Shown here piece after piece: positions 14,718 through 22,159 of a stretch of 22,160 bases of DNA (positions within the stretch are counted from its first letter, which is position 1; every line of letters starts with the position of its first letter). The stretch is from the NCBI GenBank assembly GCA_020721025.1, contig DYNO01000005.1, forward strand, positions 1 to 22,160. The letters are read 5' to 3'. Position numbers and translations under genes: made by a program. Under the pieces are notes generated by a model. It searched no databases and was not told where the DNA came from. It was given only the letters and a program-made list of their open reading frames with translations. The DNA is from Thiomargarita sp. Lineage in GTDB: Bacteria > Pseudomonadota > Gammaproteobacteria > Beggiatoales > Beggiatoaceae.

Positions 14718-15299
14718 CTACTTGAGCAAATCAGCCACTCGCAGTAAATTAGCATCGGGTTTGAGTTTACTTTCTTTCACGGCTTGCAAATTGATGAAAA
14801 ATCGAATTTTATTGTCACGCGGGTAGAATTGAATCATGCCGCCGCTGGTTGCAAAATTTTCTAAACTGCTGACAGTCAATACCGGTTTACCACGCAACTG
14901 TTCCAGTATCTGGCGAGTATAATTTTCCTCAGAATTACTGAAATACAATAAATGACAAAAATTAAAATTGTCGCCACGTCGCAAATAAGTCACTCGTTGT
15001 GGGTTAGACTGACGATTCACAGACTCATTGTGATCTCGCACTAAAATATTTAATGCTTCACCGAAGGGATTTTCCCCAACTATGCAAAGATGCAGTACAT
15101 CTTCCTTTGTCGCGAGAGTATTCACTGACCACTTGATAAAGGCTGTGAACCCATTGATATATTTTGCTTTGATATGGTATTCTTTCAACTGAGGAATTTC
15201 ATCTGCATGAATTGAAGTTAATAAAATTATCCCTAAGCATAAGCCGCATAAAATTTTATCGTATCGTTTGAACATTACAAAGAAGTAGGAGATTTGCAT
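14718..15299 (-). CDS. YfiR-family periplasmic protein (DUF4154)
   Basis: A 193-residue exported protein. An N-terminal signal (hydrophobic KILCGLCLGIILLTSIHA) precedes EIPQLKEYHIKAKYINGFTA, FIKWSV and VLHLCIVGENPFGEALNIL, the diagnostic pattern of the YfiR/DUF4154 family. It continues with GKPVLTVSSLENFATSGGMI and IRFFINLQAVKESKLK. In Pseudomonas, YfiR is a periplasmic repressor of a membrane diguanylate cyclase; here no YfiN-like cyclase is visible. Many YfiR-family genes sit beside TonB receptors, as here (receptor start 34 nt downstream). The start at 15299 has AAAGGAA about seven bases upstream; an ATG at 15275 has no such site. It is divergent from lipA, with 77 bp between. Confidence 0.85.
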   Translation of the reverse strand: MQISYFFVMFKRYDKILCGLCLGIILLTSIHADEIPQLKEYHIKAKYINGFTAFIKWSVNTLATKEDVLHLCIVGENPFGEALNILVRDHNESVNRQSNPQRVTYLRRGDNFNFCHLLYFSNSEENYTRQILEQLRGKPVLTVSSLENFATSGGMIQFYPRDNKIRFFINLQAVKESKLKPDANLLRVADLLK

Positions 15300-15376
15300 T
15301 GATGTTCCTTTTTTTCAAAGATGCTATTATTGTAACCTAACCTCGGTATGATTCTCTCATTTTCAGGATAATTGGC

Positions 15377-16318
15377 ATGAGTAACCCGCAACGTGGCGCA
15401 GCAAAGACCGCTAAAATTCCAGTTAAAATTATTCCCGCAGAACAAACGTTGAGAAAACCAGAGTGGATTCGTATCAAAGTTCCAGCGGGCGGGGCAGTGA
15501 CGCAATTAAAATCAAGATTACGCCAACATGGTTTGCATACGGTGTGCGAGGAAGCATCCTGTCCGAATTTAAATGAGTGCTTTTCGGGCGGCACTGCGAC
15601 ATTTATGATCATGGGGGAAGTGTGTACCCGGCGTTGTCCGTTTTGCGATGTAGCGCATGGCAGACCTGATCCGCTGGACCCGCAAGAGCCTGAAAATCTT
15701 TGTAATGCAGTAGTTGGCATGAAATTAAAATATGTAGTGATCACCTCTGTAGATCGGGATGATTTGCGGGATGGCGGCGCGGGGCATTTTGTGGCGTGCA
15801 TTCAAGCGGTGCGTCAGGGTTCACCACAGACCAAAATTGAAGTATTAGTGCCTGATTTTCGCGGCAGAATGGAAATTGCGTTAGACACGTTTCATGCTGC
15901 GTTACCAGATGTTTTTAATCATAATTTGGAAACAGTGCCGCGTTTGTACAAGCAGGCGCGTCCAGGGGCAGATTATGCGTGGTCATTGCAATTGTTGCAA
16001 AAATTTAAACAACAACATCCTGAAATTCCAACGAAATCAGGCATCATGGTAGGATTGGGGGAAGAAATCAGCGAAGTCGAACAGGTAATGGCAGATTTGC
16101 GCGCCCATGATTGCAACATGCTGACCATCGGACAATATTTACAGCCATCGAAACACCATCTACCAGTACAACGTTATGTGACTCCAGAGGAATTTGCATC
16201 GCTTGCGGAATTGGGAAAACGTTTAGGATTCAGTCATGTTGCCAGTGCACCGTTGGTGCGGTCGTCGTATCATGCGGAATTACAGGCGCGTGGTGAAAAT
16301 ACAACAGGAGCGGCATAA
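15377..16318 (+). CDS. lipA: Lipoyl synthase
   Basis: A 313-residue radical-SAM enzyme that inserts two sulfurs into octanoyl-carrier protein to make the lipoyl cofactor. The radical-SAM cluster is Cys83-Cys87-Cys90 (CTRRCPFC). The auxiliary, sacrificial cluster is Cys57-Cys62-Cys68 (CEEASCPNLNEC). Other family marks are DRDDLRDGGAGHF, HNLETVPRLY and the C-terminal LVRSSYHAE with the conserved serine. The length matches the family. The ATG at 15377 has AGGA nine bases upstream. It is followed 3 nt later by an Mth938-like gene. lipB is not in the window. Confidence 0.97.
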   Translation: MSNPQRGAAKTAKIPVKIIPAEQTLRKPEWIRIKVPAGGAVTQLKSRLRQHGLHTVCEEASCPNLNECFSGGTATFMIMGEVCTRRCPFCDVAHGRPDPLDPQEPENLCNAVVGMKLKYVVITSVDRDDLRDGGAGHFVACIQAVRQGSPQTKIEVLVPDFRGRMEIALDTFHAALPDVFNHNLETVPRLYKQARPGADYAWSLQLLQKFKQQHPEIPTKSGIMVGLGEEISEVEQVMADLRAHDCNMLTIGQYLQPSKHHLPVQRYVTPEEFASLAELGKRLGFSHVASAPLVRSSYHAELQARGENTTGAA

Positions 16319-16321
16319 ACC

Positions 16322-16690
16322 ATGCGATTAGATTCCAATGCCCAGCGTAACACGTACCACATTGAGCGTTATGATGCACACAGTGTGGTTGTGAATGAAA
16401 AGAGTTATTCGCACAGTTTATTGGTGATGTCAGATTATTTAAGTGATTGGCAGGCTGAAAGTTTTGCCGCGTTGACCGTGGCACATTTCGAGCGATTGCG
16501 TACCTTGCAGCCGGAAGTGGTTTTGTTGGGAACGGGAGATAAATTACGCTTTCCCGCCACTGAATTGTTAGCTCCGCTGATTAATGCACAAATTGGGGTG
16601 GAAGTGATGGACAGAACCGCAGCATGTCGTACTTATAATTTATTGGCAGGCGATGGGCGAAAAGTAGTCGCGGCGTTGTTGTTTCAGTGA
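16322..16690 (+). CDS. Mth938-like (DUF498) domain protein
   Basis: A 122-residue single-domain protein of the Mth938/NDUFAF3 family (Xcc1710-like). Marks are VVNEKSYSHSLLVMSDYLSD, EVVLLGTGDKLRFPATELL and IGVEVMDRTAACRTYNLLAG, ending GRKVVAALLF. The biochemical role of the bacterial members is not settled; the mitochondrial relative helps assemble complex I. The gene starts 3 nt after lipA, with an AGGAG site inside the end of lipA (16305-16309), so the two are co-transcribed. Confidence 0.88.
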   Translation: MRLDSNAQRNTYHIERYDAHSVVVNEKSYSHSLLVMSDYLSDWQAESFAALTVAHFERLRTLQPEVVLLGTGDKLRFPATELLAPLINAQIGVEVMDRTAACRTYNLLAGDGRKVVAALLFQ

Positions 16691-16766
16691 GTTAGTTCCT
16701 GCGTACTTTCAACCGAATTTTGATTCCAATTCCCACTTTCATGGGAACAGAAATAACAATTATTAA

Positions 16767-16807
16767 TAATCAATAGATTAAGATTTTCTATCGCAACCTA
16801 TTGATTA
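16767..16807. terminator. Possible bidirectional terminator between convergent genes
   Basis: A perfect 10-bp inverted repeat, TAATCAATAG (16767-16776) and CTATTGATTA (16798-16807), with a 21-nt loop. It lies between the Mth938-like gene (stop 16690) and the convergent lipoprotein gene (stop 16838). The stem is AT-rich and no strong T-run follows, so termination is a weak guess. Confidence 0.3.
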
Positions 16808-16837
16808 ACCATGAACGGCTTATCGCTGCGTCAACAA

Positions 16838-17083
16838 TTACTTGTCGGCTTCTTTTTTAATCGCTGCATCGCCCGTGGTCACGGAGTGTTCAACTTTCTT
16901 ACCCACATCTTGCACAATGTTGCTCGGAGGTGCAGCAGGAGCTTCGGTTGGCTTTTTCGCATCTTGTTTTGCGGCGGGAGCACCCGCGGTTGCAGCTTCT
17001 TTCTTTGCTGGAGGGGGAGCATTTTCGCTACAAGCCACCAATCCTAAGGCGAGTAATACCACGAATCCGATTTGCTTTATCAT
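16838..17083 (-). CDS. Small Ala/Pro/Lys-rich lipoprotein
   Basis: An 81-residue lipoprotein. The signal peptide MIKQIGFVVLLALGLVAC has a perfect lipobox LVAC with Cys18. The mature part is low in complexity, rich in Ala, Pro, Lys and Glu (PPPAKKEAATAGAPAAKQDA), then ends in a short more ordered stretch (SNIVQDVGKKVEHSV). An upstream GAGG six bases before the ATG supports the start. A long open frame lies on the opposite strand, but it lacks any family mark, while this frame has a clear signal peptide. Function unknown; similar short lipoproteins are often envelope-anchoring or stress proteins. Confidence 0.8.
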   Translation of the reverse strand: MIKQIGFVVLLALGLVACSENAPPPAKKEAATAGAPAAKQDAKKPTEAPAAPPSNIVQDVGKKVEHSVTTGDAAIKKEADK

Positions 17084-17227
17084 AAATACCTCGTTGTTTT
17101 ACATCGTTTCATTGTTAATCATCTGCTAGAACAACAATGACAATTGTTCATATTGCCCGTGATTAACTGTTCATTTCATGCAGTTTAACACGAAAAAACA
17201 CATTGTACAACGAATTTAACAGGGACG

Positions 17228-17307
17228 ATCATTTCTGCGTCTGAAAATCATTCCAATTCGCCACCGATTGAATTTTAACAAATGAAACGTTTTCAGAGCA
17301 GAATGAT
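17228..17307. repeat. Imperfect inverted repeat after the EF-G-like gene
   Basis: Arms ATCATTTCTGCGTCTGAAAA (17228-17247) and, reversed, ATCATTCTGCTCTGAAAA (17290-17307) match except for two one-base gaps; the loop is 42 nt. It sits about 20 bp downstream of the EF-G-like stop and could act in mRNA 3' end formation or be a dispersed-element remnant. The rest of this 245-bp gap shows nothing recognisable. Confidence 0.45.
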
Positions 17308-17328
17308 TGTGTCCTGCCAACAACTTGA

Positions 17329-19377
17329 TTATTCGTCAGTTTCAGTCGGCTTATAACTGGTCACTAACTGATGCTGGATTTGCGTAGGCACTGCTTCATA
17401 ATGGCTGAATTCCATCGTATAAAACCCATGTCCGCCCGTCACAGACTTCAATTGCATCTGATAGTTACTCAACTCACTTAACGGCACCTCAGCAGAAATC
17501 GACACCATTTTTGCAACTTGAATGTCCGATCCCAAAATTTTGCCACGCTTCACGGATAAATCGCCGGTCACCGTCCCCATCGCTTCTTCTGGAACTGTCA
17601 CTTCAATTTTCATTATCGGTTCTAAAATCAATGGCTTGGCTTTATTAATTGCTTCAATAAAGGCTTTTTTCGCCGCGGTGACGAAGGCAATTTCTTTAGA
17701 ATCAACCGTATGATATTTGCCATCATACACTGAAACACGTATATCTTGCAAAGGATAACCCGCGATTGCCCCCGTTTCCAATATGTACCGCACCCCTTTT
17801 TCCACCGCAGGAATAAACTGTCCGGGAATCGCACCACCCACCACATCATCGGAGAATTCAAAACCACTCCCTCGTGGCAACGGTTCAATTCGCAAGAAAA
17901 CCTCGCCAAACTGCCCTGCGCCACCGCTTTGTTTTTTATGACGATGATGCCCCTCGGCGGCGATACCGATCGTTTCACGGTAGGGAATTTTAGGAGGACG
18001 GGTATTCACTTCGACATTATACTGCTTTGCCATGCGTTCCAATGCCACCCGCAAATGCAATTCCCCTAAACCACGCAATACCGTTTCATTCAACGCAGCA
18101 TGATGTTCTACTCGCAAACAAGGGTCTTCATCGGCAATTTTTTGTAAGGTCGCATTGACTTTTTGTTCATCACCCTGCTTTTTCACCTCGACCGCCAAAT
18201 TGTACATCGGTTCGGGAAAAATGAGCGGCTCAATGTGAATAAAATCCTCATCATGCGAATCATGCAACACTGCATCGAACTGTAATGCGTCCACTTTTGC
18301 CAACGCACAAATATCGCCCACAATTCCTTGTTCTACCTCAATTTGTTGCTTGCCTTGCAGTTTAAACAGATGAGAAACTTTGAACGGTTTGCGTCCATCA
18401 CCGATGAACAATTGGCTATTATTACTGATAGTGCCCTGATGAATCCGAAAAATACCTACTTTACCGACAAAGGGGTCTGCCATCACCTTGAAAACATGGG
18501 CAACAACGTGTTTAGAGGCATCGGGTTTGACCAAAAAGGGGGCATCCGTGCGACCTTCACCTTTAAAAAATGGACGGGGATTACCTTCTAAGGGATTAGG
18601 CATCAATTTCGTCAAAATGTCTAATAATTCAGGCACTCCCGCTCCCGTTCGCGCAGACACAAAACAGATAGGAATCAAATGACCTTCACGCAAGGCTTGT
18701 TCAAACGGAGCGTGCAATTGTTCAGGGTTGAGGCTCTGCCCCTGTTCTAAATACAGTTCCATCAACTTTTCGTCCACTTCAACCACTTGATCAATGATTT
18801 GAGTGTGTGCCTCTGCCACAGAACTGAAATCAGCCTCGCCACTGGGATTAAAAAAACAATCAACCACTTGCGTGCCGCGTTGTGCTGGTAAGTTGATCGG
18901 CAAACATTCCGGACCAAACGCTTCTTTGATACTTGCCACCAGTTTGACCAAATCCGTCTCTTGTGCATCAATTTTATTGATAATAATCAAGCGACATAGA
19001 TTGCGTTTTTCCGCTTTTTCTAACATTCGACGAGCAATAATGTCAATACCTGTTTGGGCATTTATCACCACCGCTATCGTTTCCACCGCGTGAAAAACAC
19101 TCAAGCTATGTCCTAAAAAATCTGGCAAGCCCGGCGTATCAATCAAATTGATGTGTTTATCCTTCAAATCAAGGCTGGCAACAGTGGCAGTAAGCGAGTG
19201 GATATAAGATTTTTCCATTGGATCACAATCACATACCGTATTGCCATTTTCCACTTTCCCCTGACTTGGAATCGCCTTGGCGTGATAAAGTAATGATTCA
19301 GCTAACGTGGTTTTTCCCGCGCCACTCTGTCCCACCAGTGCAATATTGCACAAATCTTCGGTCTTATAATGTGGCAT
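17329..19377 (-). CDS. EF-G-like translational GTPase (FusA2 type)
   Basis: A 682-residue EF-G paralogue. The G1 loop is GQSGAGKTT (residues 16-24) rather than the AHVDAGKTT of EF-G. G3 reads DTPGLPDF, with Leu84 where EF-G has its catalytic His. G4 is NKID. Domains II to V follow in order (PFVGKVGIFRIHQGTISNNS for II; LAVEVKKQGDEQKVNATLQK for III; the IV loop with GGAGQFGEVFLRIEPL; domain V ending GHGFYTMEFSHYEAVPT). Such EF-G-like proteins bind the ribosome, but many hydrolyse GTP poorly and have no settled role. It is alone, not with rpsL-rpsG-tuf as the true fusA would be. A good promoter lies upstream (19413-19442). Confidence 0.88.
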   Translation of the reverse strand: MPHYKTEDLCNIALVGQSGAGKTTLAESLLYHAKAIPSQGKVENGNTVCDCDPMEKSYIHSLTATVASLDLKDKHINLIDTPGLPDFLGHSLSVFHAVETIAVVINAQTGIDIIARRMLEKAEKRNLCRLIIINKIDAQETDLVKLVASIKEAFGPECLPINLPAQRGTQVVDCFFNPSGEADFSSVAEAHTQIIDQVVEVDEKLMELYLEQGQSLNPEQLHAPFEQALREGHLIPICFVSARTGAGVPELLDILTKLMPNPLEGNPRPFFKGEGRTDAPFLVKPDASKHVVAHVFKVMADPFVGKVGIFRIHQGTISNNSQLFIGDGRKPFKVSHLFKLQGKQQIEVEQGIVGDICALAKVDALQFDAVLHDSHDEDFIHIEPLIFPEPMYNLAVEVKKQGDEQKVNATLQKIADEDPCLRVEHHAALNETVLRGLGELHLRVALERMAKQYNVEVNTRPPKIPYRETIGIAAEGHHRHKKQSGGAGQFGEVFLRIEPLPRGSGFEFSDDVVGGAIPGQFIPAVEKGVRYILETGAIAGYPLQDIRVSVYDGKYHTVDSKEIAFVTAAKKAFIEAINKAKPLILEPIMKIEVTVPEEAMGTVTGDLSVKRGKILGSDIQVAKMVSISAEVPLSELSNYQMQLKSVTGGHGFYTMEFSHYEAVPTQIQHQLVTSYKPTETDE

Positions 19378-19412
19378 GATCGTTCTTCTTATTGTTGTTT
19401 GGTTGAGGAATG

Positions 19413-19442
19413 ATTATAGCAAACGCGATGTGCGACTTTGAA
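19413..19442 (-). promoter_or_regulatory. Likely sigma70-type promoter of the EF-G-like gene
   Basis: Read on the minus strand: TTCAAA (19437-19442), an 18-bp spacer and a perfect TATAAT (19413-19418). Transcription would start some 30 bases before the ATG at 19377. The -35 hexamer matches the consensus at four of six positions. Confidence 0.5.
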
Positions 19443-19585
19443 ATTGCAATTTAAAGGTTTGCGATGGTAAATTTTGGAGAAATCCTGAATAATTTGAAAC
19501 TTAAGAATCATGTGACGTGATAGAGCGAATGAGTTAGAAATTTGGGTTAATTAAGTAAATTCCGTGAATGACGGTTCAGATAATT

Positions 19586-19620
19586 GTCTGAATCAGAATT
19601 TACAAAATTGTAGAATTTTT
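19586..19620 (+). repeat. Second copy of the GTCTGAATCAG repeat, one arm
   Basis: The segment starts GTCTGAATCAGAATTTACAA and then AATTGTAGAATTTTT, closely matching the left arm of the 100-bp repeat at 7518-7549. Just upstream TCAGATAATTGTCTGA is nearly palindromic. A partner arm was not found. It lies in the 285-bp gap between the EF-G-like gene and ftsW. Confidence 0.5.
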
Positions 19621-19621
19621 A

Positions 19622-19644
19622 GCTCGTTACCAAGTTCAAACTTG
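19622..19644 (+). repeat. Third copy of the GCTCGTTACCAAG repeat
   Basis: GCTCGTTACCAAGTTCAA followed by ACTTG matches the inner part of both arms around the MNT segment (11843-11878 and 12437-12472). It includes a perfect small palindrome, CAAGTT-CA-AACTTG (19631-19644). It directly abuts the GTCTGAATCAG-type repeat, 19 bp downstream of ftsW. Confidence 0.6.
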
Positions 19645-19662
19645 ATAAATTAATTGACGAAA

Positions 19663-20814
19663 TTATTTAAACTGATTATTTTGTCCCGCTTTTTGTTGAT
19701 GCAGATGCTGTTGTATTTCATAATCAATTCGCAGCAGTAACGCCAACATTAAACAGGTCACAATCATACTCGACCCCCCATAACTCATAAAAGGCAGGGT
19801 TAAACCCTTGGTCGGTAACAACCCCATGTTCACACCTAAATTTATACTTGTTTGTAATCCAAAGGTTAATCCAATACCATAACCCACATAAGCTGAATAG
19901 TGTAATCCTTGGCGTTCTGCTTGTATGGCAATTGCGAAAGCACGCAGCACAATAAATCCAAATAAACCAATGACTAACACCACTCCGACCAAGCCCAATT
20001 CTTCAGCCAAAATAGCAAATAGAAAATCTGTATGAGCTTCAGGAAGATAGGTTAATTTCTGCACACTATTGCCCAACCCCACACCCCATAATTCGCCTCG
20101 TCCGATAGCGATAAGTGCTTGAGTGAGTTGAAATCCTGAGTTGAACGGGTCTGCCCACGGATTCATGAAGGCGGTAAGGCGTTCTAACCGATACGGTGCG
20201 AGTAAAATTAGTAAACTAAGGGTGATGCTGACAATGAACACCCATAATACAAACTGTTGGATCGGCACGCCCGCTAAAAATAACATGCCAAGTGCAGTCG
20301 CAAATAACACAATTGTCGTGCCGTAATCGGGTTCAAGTAAAATCAAACTGCTGATAAAAATTAAAACTGCCATCGCATTGATAAAACCGCGCAAAGATTC
20401 GCGTACTGCTTGACTGCGACGAATGAGATAGCCACTGAGATATAAAATCATCAATAGTTTAATTAATTCAGAAGGTTGAAAATTGAATCCGCCAAAATTT
20501 AACCAACGCATACTGCCATTCACAACGTGTCCCACGCCCGGAATAAGCACTAAAATCAATAAAATAATTCCAAAGAGCAATAAAAATACGCTGAGGATAC
20601 GCCACAGGTGAATGGGAAAAAATAATGCAATGATTGCTAAACTGAGCCCTAATCCGGTATAGTGCAATTGTTTCCAAAAATAATGAAGTGGATCAGCGAA
20701 TTGCTTTTGTGCTAAGGTCATTGAAGTGGAGGCGACCATCACAAGACCGAGCAGGAGTAAGATGAGACAGGCGAAGATTAATTTTTTATCGAAGTGTATT
20801 ATGAATGGCGGCAT
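19663..20814 (-). CDS. ftsW: FtsW, peptidoglycan glycosyltransferase of cell division
   Basis: A 383-residue polytopic protein of the SEDS family with about ten membrane helices. Family marks are MRWLNFGGFNFQPSELIK, LEPDYGTT, NPWADPFNSGFQLTQALIAI, GVGLGNSVQKLTYLPEAHTD and LLPTKGLTLPFMSYGGSS. FtsW polymerises lipid II at the septum together with FtsI. The shorter N-terminus and GLGNSVQKLTYLPEAHTDF favour FtsW over RodA. It is normally inside the dcw cluster between murD and murG; here neither is adjacent, so the gene has been moved or the cluster is split. The start at 20814 has no clear promoter, and a 99-bp hairpin element begins 28 bp upstream. Confidence 0.92.
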   Translation of the reverse strand: MPPFIIHFDKKLIFACLILLLLGLVMVASTSMTLAQKQFADPLHYFWKQLHYTGLGLSLAIIALFFPIHLWRILSVFLLLFGIILLILVLIPGVGHVVNGSMRWLNFGGFNFQPSELIKLLMILYLSGYLIRRSQAVRESLRGFINAMAVLIFISSLILLEPDYGTTIVLFATALGMLFLAGVPIQQFVLWVFIVSITLSLLILLAPYRLERLTAFMNPWADPFNSGFQLTQALIAIGRGELWGVGLGNSVQKLTYLPEAHTDFLFAILAEELGLVGVVLVIGLFGFIVLRAFAIAIQAERQGLHYSAYVGYGIGLTFGLQTSINLGVNMGLLPTKGLTLPFMSYGGSSMIVTCLMLALLLRIDYEIQQHLHQQKAGQNNQFK

Positions 20815-20841
20815 GATGCGAGAAGAAAATACTTGATAATC

Positions 20842-20940
20842 GGAGTCACACAGTTCAAATCTCTATTTATTCAAAAAGTTAATATTTCGACAGCTTTTTA
20901 GGTATTTGAATAAAATCAAGTGATTTAACTGCGTAACTCC
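20842..20940. repeat. MITE-like element, 99-bp hairpin copy
   Basis: The ends are GGAGTCACACAGTTCAAATC (20842-20861) and, reversed, GGAGTTACGCAGTTAAATC (20922-20940). Inside, further paired blocks occur in order: TTATTCAAA/TTTGAATAA (20867-20875 with 20905-20913) and AAAAAG/CTTTTT (20873-20878 with 20894-20899). The whole element can fold into one long hairpin, the usual structure of a non-autonomous transposable element. It lies between the PPC-domain gene and ftsW. It shares its ends with the copy at 6125-6200. Confidence 0.7.
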
Positions 20941-20977
20941 TCAGTTCACCGCATGGTTTAGAACGGTCAAAATAAGA

Positions 20978-22159
20978 CTACTTTACCGCCGCCAAACTGG
21001 AGGGAACTAATTCAAATTGATACGTGGGTTGGGTGCTAATCAAGCGTAATTGTGCCTGATATACTTCAATTATCCCCGTGGCATTTGGAATTTCGACCGC
21101 TGGAATGTCTAATAAACTGGTTTCAGCGGCAAAACGTGGACGTTTCATCGAGGCGGTGGCTTGCAAACTCACACCTTCTGGCGGAGTTAATTGGCTGACC
21201 CAACCAACGGGTATATCGCAGGGGGTCGGGAACGCAACCCAACGGGCTGTGACTGGATGTTGTCCATAAGCAATCACTTCCGCACATACCATATTCGGAT
21301 CACCCTGACTGGTGGCATTGACGGTCAGTTGATAATTGTTGGAAGATACACCTTGAGGATTGAGCGAATTTACTCGCAAGTAATATACACCGGCAGTCAA
21401 TGGTAAACTGGCAGGTAAACTTGCGGAAGTCATTGTTTCTGTCATATTCACTGATTGTAAAGGAACATCCAAACTTTGGGAAGAAAATAACGTCAGTGTC
21501 CATCCCAATGTGGAATTTACCCCTGGATTGTCTTGATTTAATTTGATTGACACCAAATCGTCGGCAGTCAAACTGAAGCGGTAATAATCAACTTCAGAGG
21601 TATAGGATAAATTTCCGACATAACGTTGATTGAATTGCGCGATGGTAGCATTCGCAGGGGTTTGATTCGGAGATTTTTCAAAATAATCGCCCTTCTCAAA
21701 AGTTGCTTTCAAGTTATATGGAGTCAATGCCGGATTTTGTGGATTCAACGAGGAAATTTTGATGTAATAATCTCCCTTGCCTAAACCTTGTTGCACTGTG
21801 CTTGATAAGGCTGTTTCTGGTGCTAAAATCGTGGCAATACCATGTGCCAAGTCTTTTCCTGAATACAAATCCACGCGCCAACCAATGCTGGAATCGGTGC
21901 GCGGGGCTTTTTGAGATAACTCCAGCACGATATTGCCAGGATCACGTAAAGAAAATTTGAAAAAATCCACATCTGCGACAGAATCAAGGTTTTTTTCTAC
22001 CGATTTTCCCCCCATTGAAAATCGATTTGCTCCTTGAGGCATGTTGTCAGTTTCATCGGTCGTGGTGGCTGGCGGGGTTTCCGTCGTTGGTGGAGGGGTT
22101 TCCGCCGTAGGTGGAGGGGTTTCCGTCGTAGGTGGAGGGGTTTCCGTCGTTGGTGTGGG
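20978..22159 (-). CDS. Secreted protein with PPC-like repeats, N-terminus beyond the window
   Basis: The frame is open to the window end, so 393 C-terminal residues are seen and the start is missing. After a Thr/Pro/Glu linker of heptapeptide repeats come two pre-peptidase-C-like beta domains. The first runs from SVADVDFFKFSLRDPGNIVL to GDYYIKISSLNPQN; the second from YTSEVDYYRFSLTADDLVSI to GVYYLRVNSLNPQG. Each has the family's DVDxxxF/Y and GxYYxxI/V elements. A third, unrelated beta-rich region follows, with Cys residues in VCAEVIAYG and TPCDIPVG. PPC domains bind surfaces or assist export in secreted proteins. An ATG at 22042 is internal to the frame and not the true start. Confidence 0.75.
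   Translation of the reverse strand, partial: PTPTTETPPPTTETPPPTAETPPPTTETPPATTTDETDNMPQGANRFSMGGKSVEKNLDSVADVDFFKFSLRDPGNIVLELSQKAPRTDSSIGWRVDLYSGKDLAHGIATILAPETALSSTVQQGLGKGDYYIKISSLNPQNPALTPYNLKATFEKGDYFEKSPNQTPANATIAQFNQRYVGNLSYTSEVDYYRFSLTADDLVSIKLNQDNPGVNSTLGWTLTLFSSQSLDVPLQSVNMTETMTSASLPASLPLTAGVYYLRVNSLNPQGVSSNNYQLTVNATSQGDPNMVCAEVIAYGQHPVTARWVAFPTPCDIPVGWVSQLTPPEGVSLQATASMKRPRFAAETSLLDIPAVEIPNATGIIEVYQAQLRLISTQPTYQFELVPSSLAAVK
22071..22154 (-). repeat. Four 21-bp tandem repeats encoding a Thr-Glu-Thr-Pro linker
   Basis: Four consecutive copies of a 21-bp unit, on the plus strand GGAGGGGTTTCCGTCGTAGG plus T, with one or two changes each. On the coding strand each encodes TTETPPP or TAETPPP. 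The repeat runs towards the window edge and is probably longer. Such in-frame arrays vary in copy number without shifting the frame and act as a flexible linker before the PPC domains. Confidence 0.8.

Noticed and set aside
16842..17129. 95-codon open frame on the plus strand opposite the small lipoprotein
   Set aside because: The minus-strand frame has a lipobox signal and a ribosome binding site; the plus frame is the low-complexity shadow of it (Ala/Ser/Phe-rich).
22071..22154. CRISPR array
   Set aside because: The 21-bp units are directly contiguous with no spacers and encode an in-frame heptapeptide linker.
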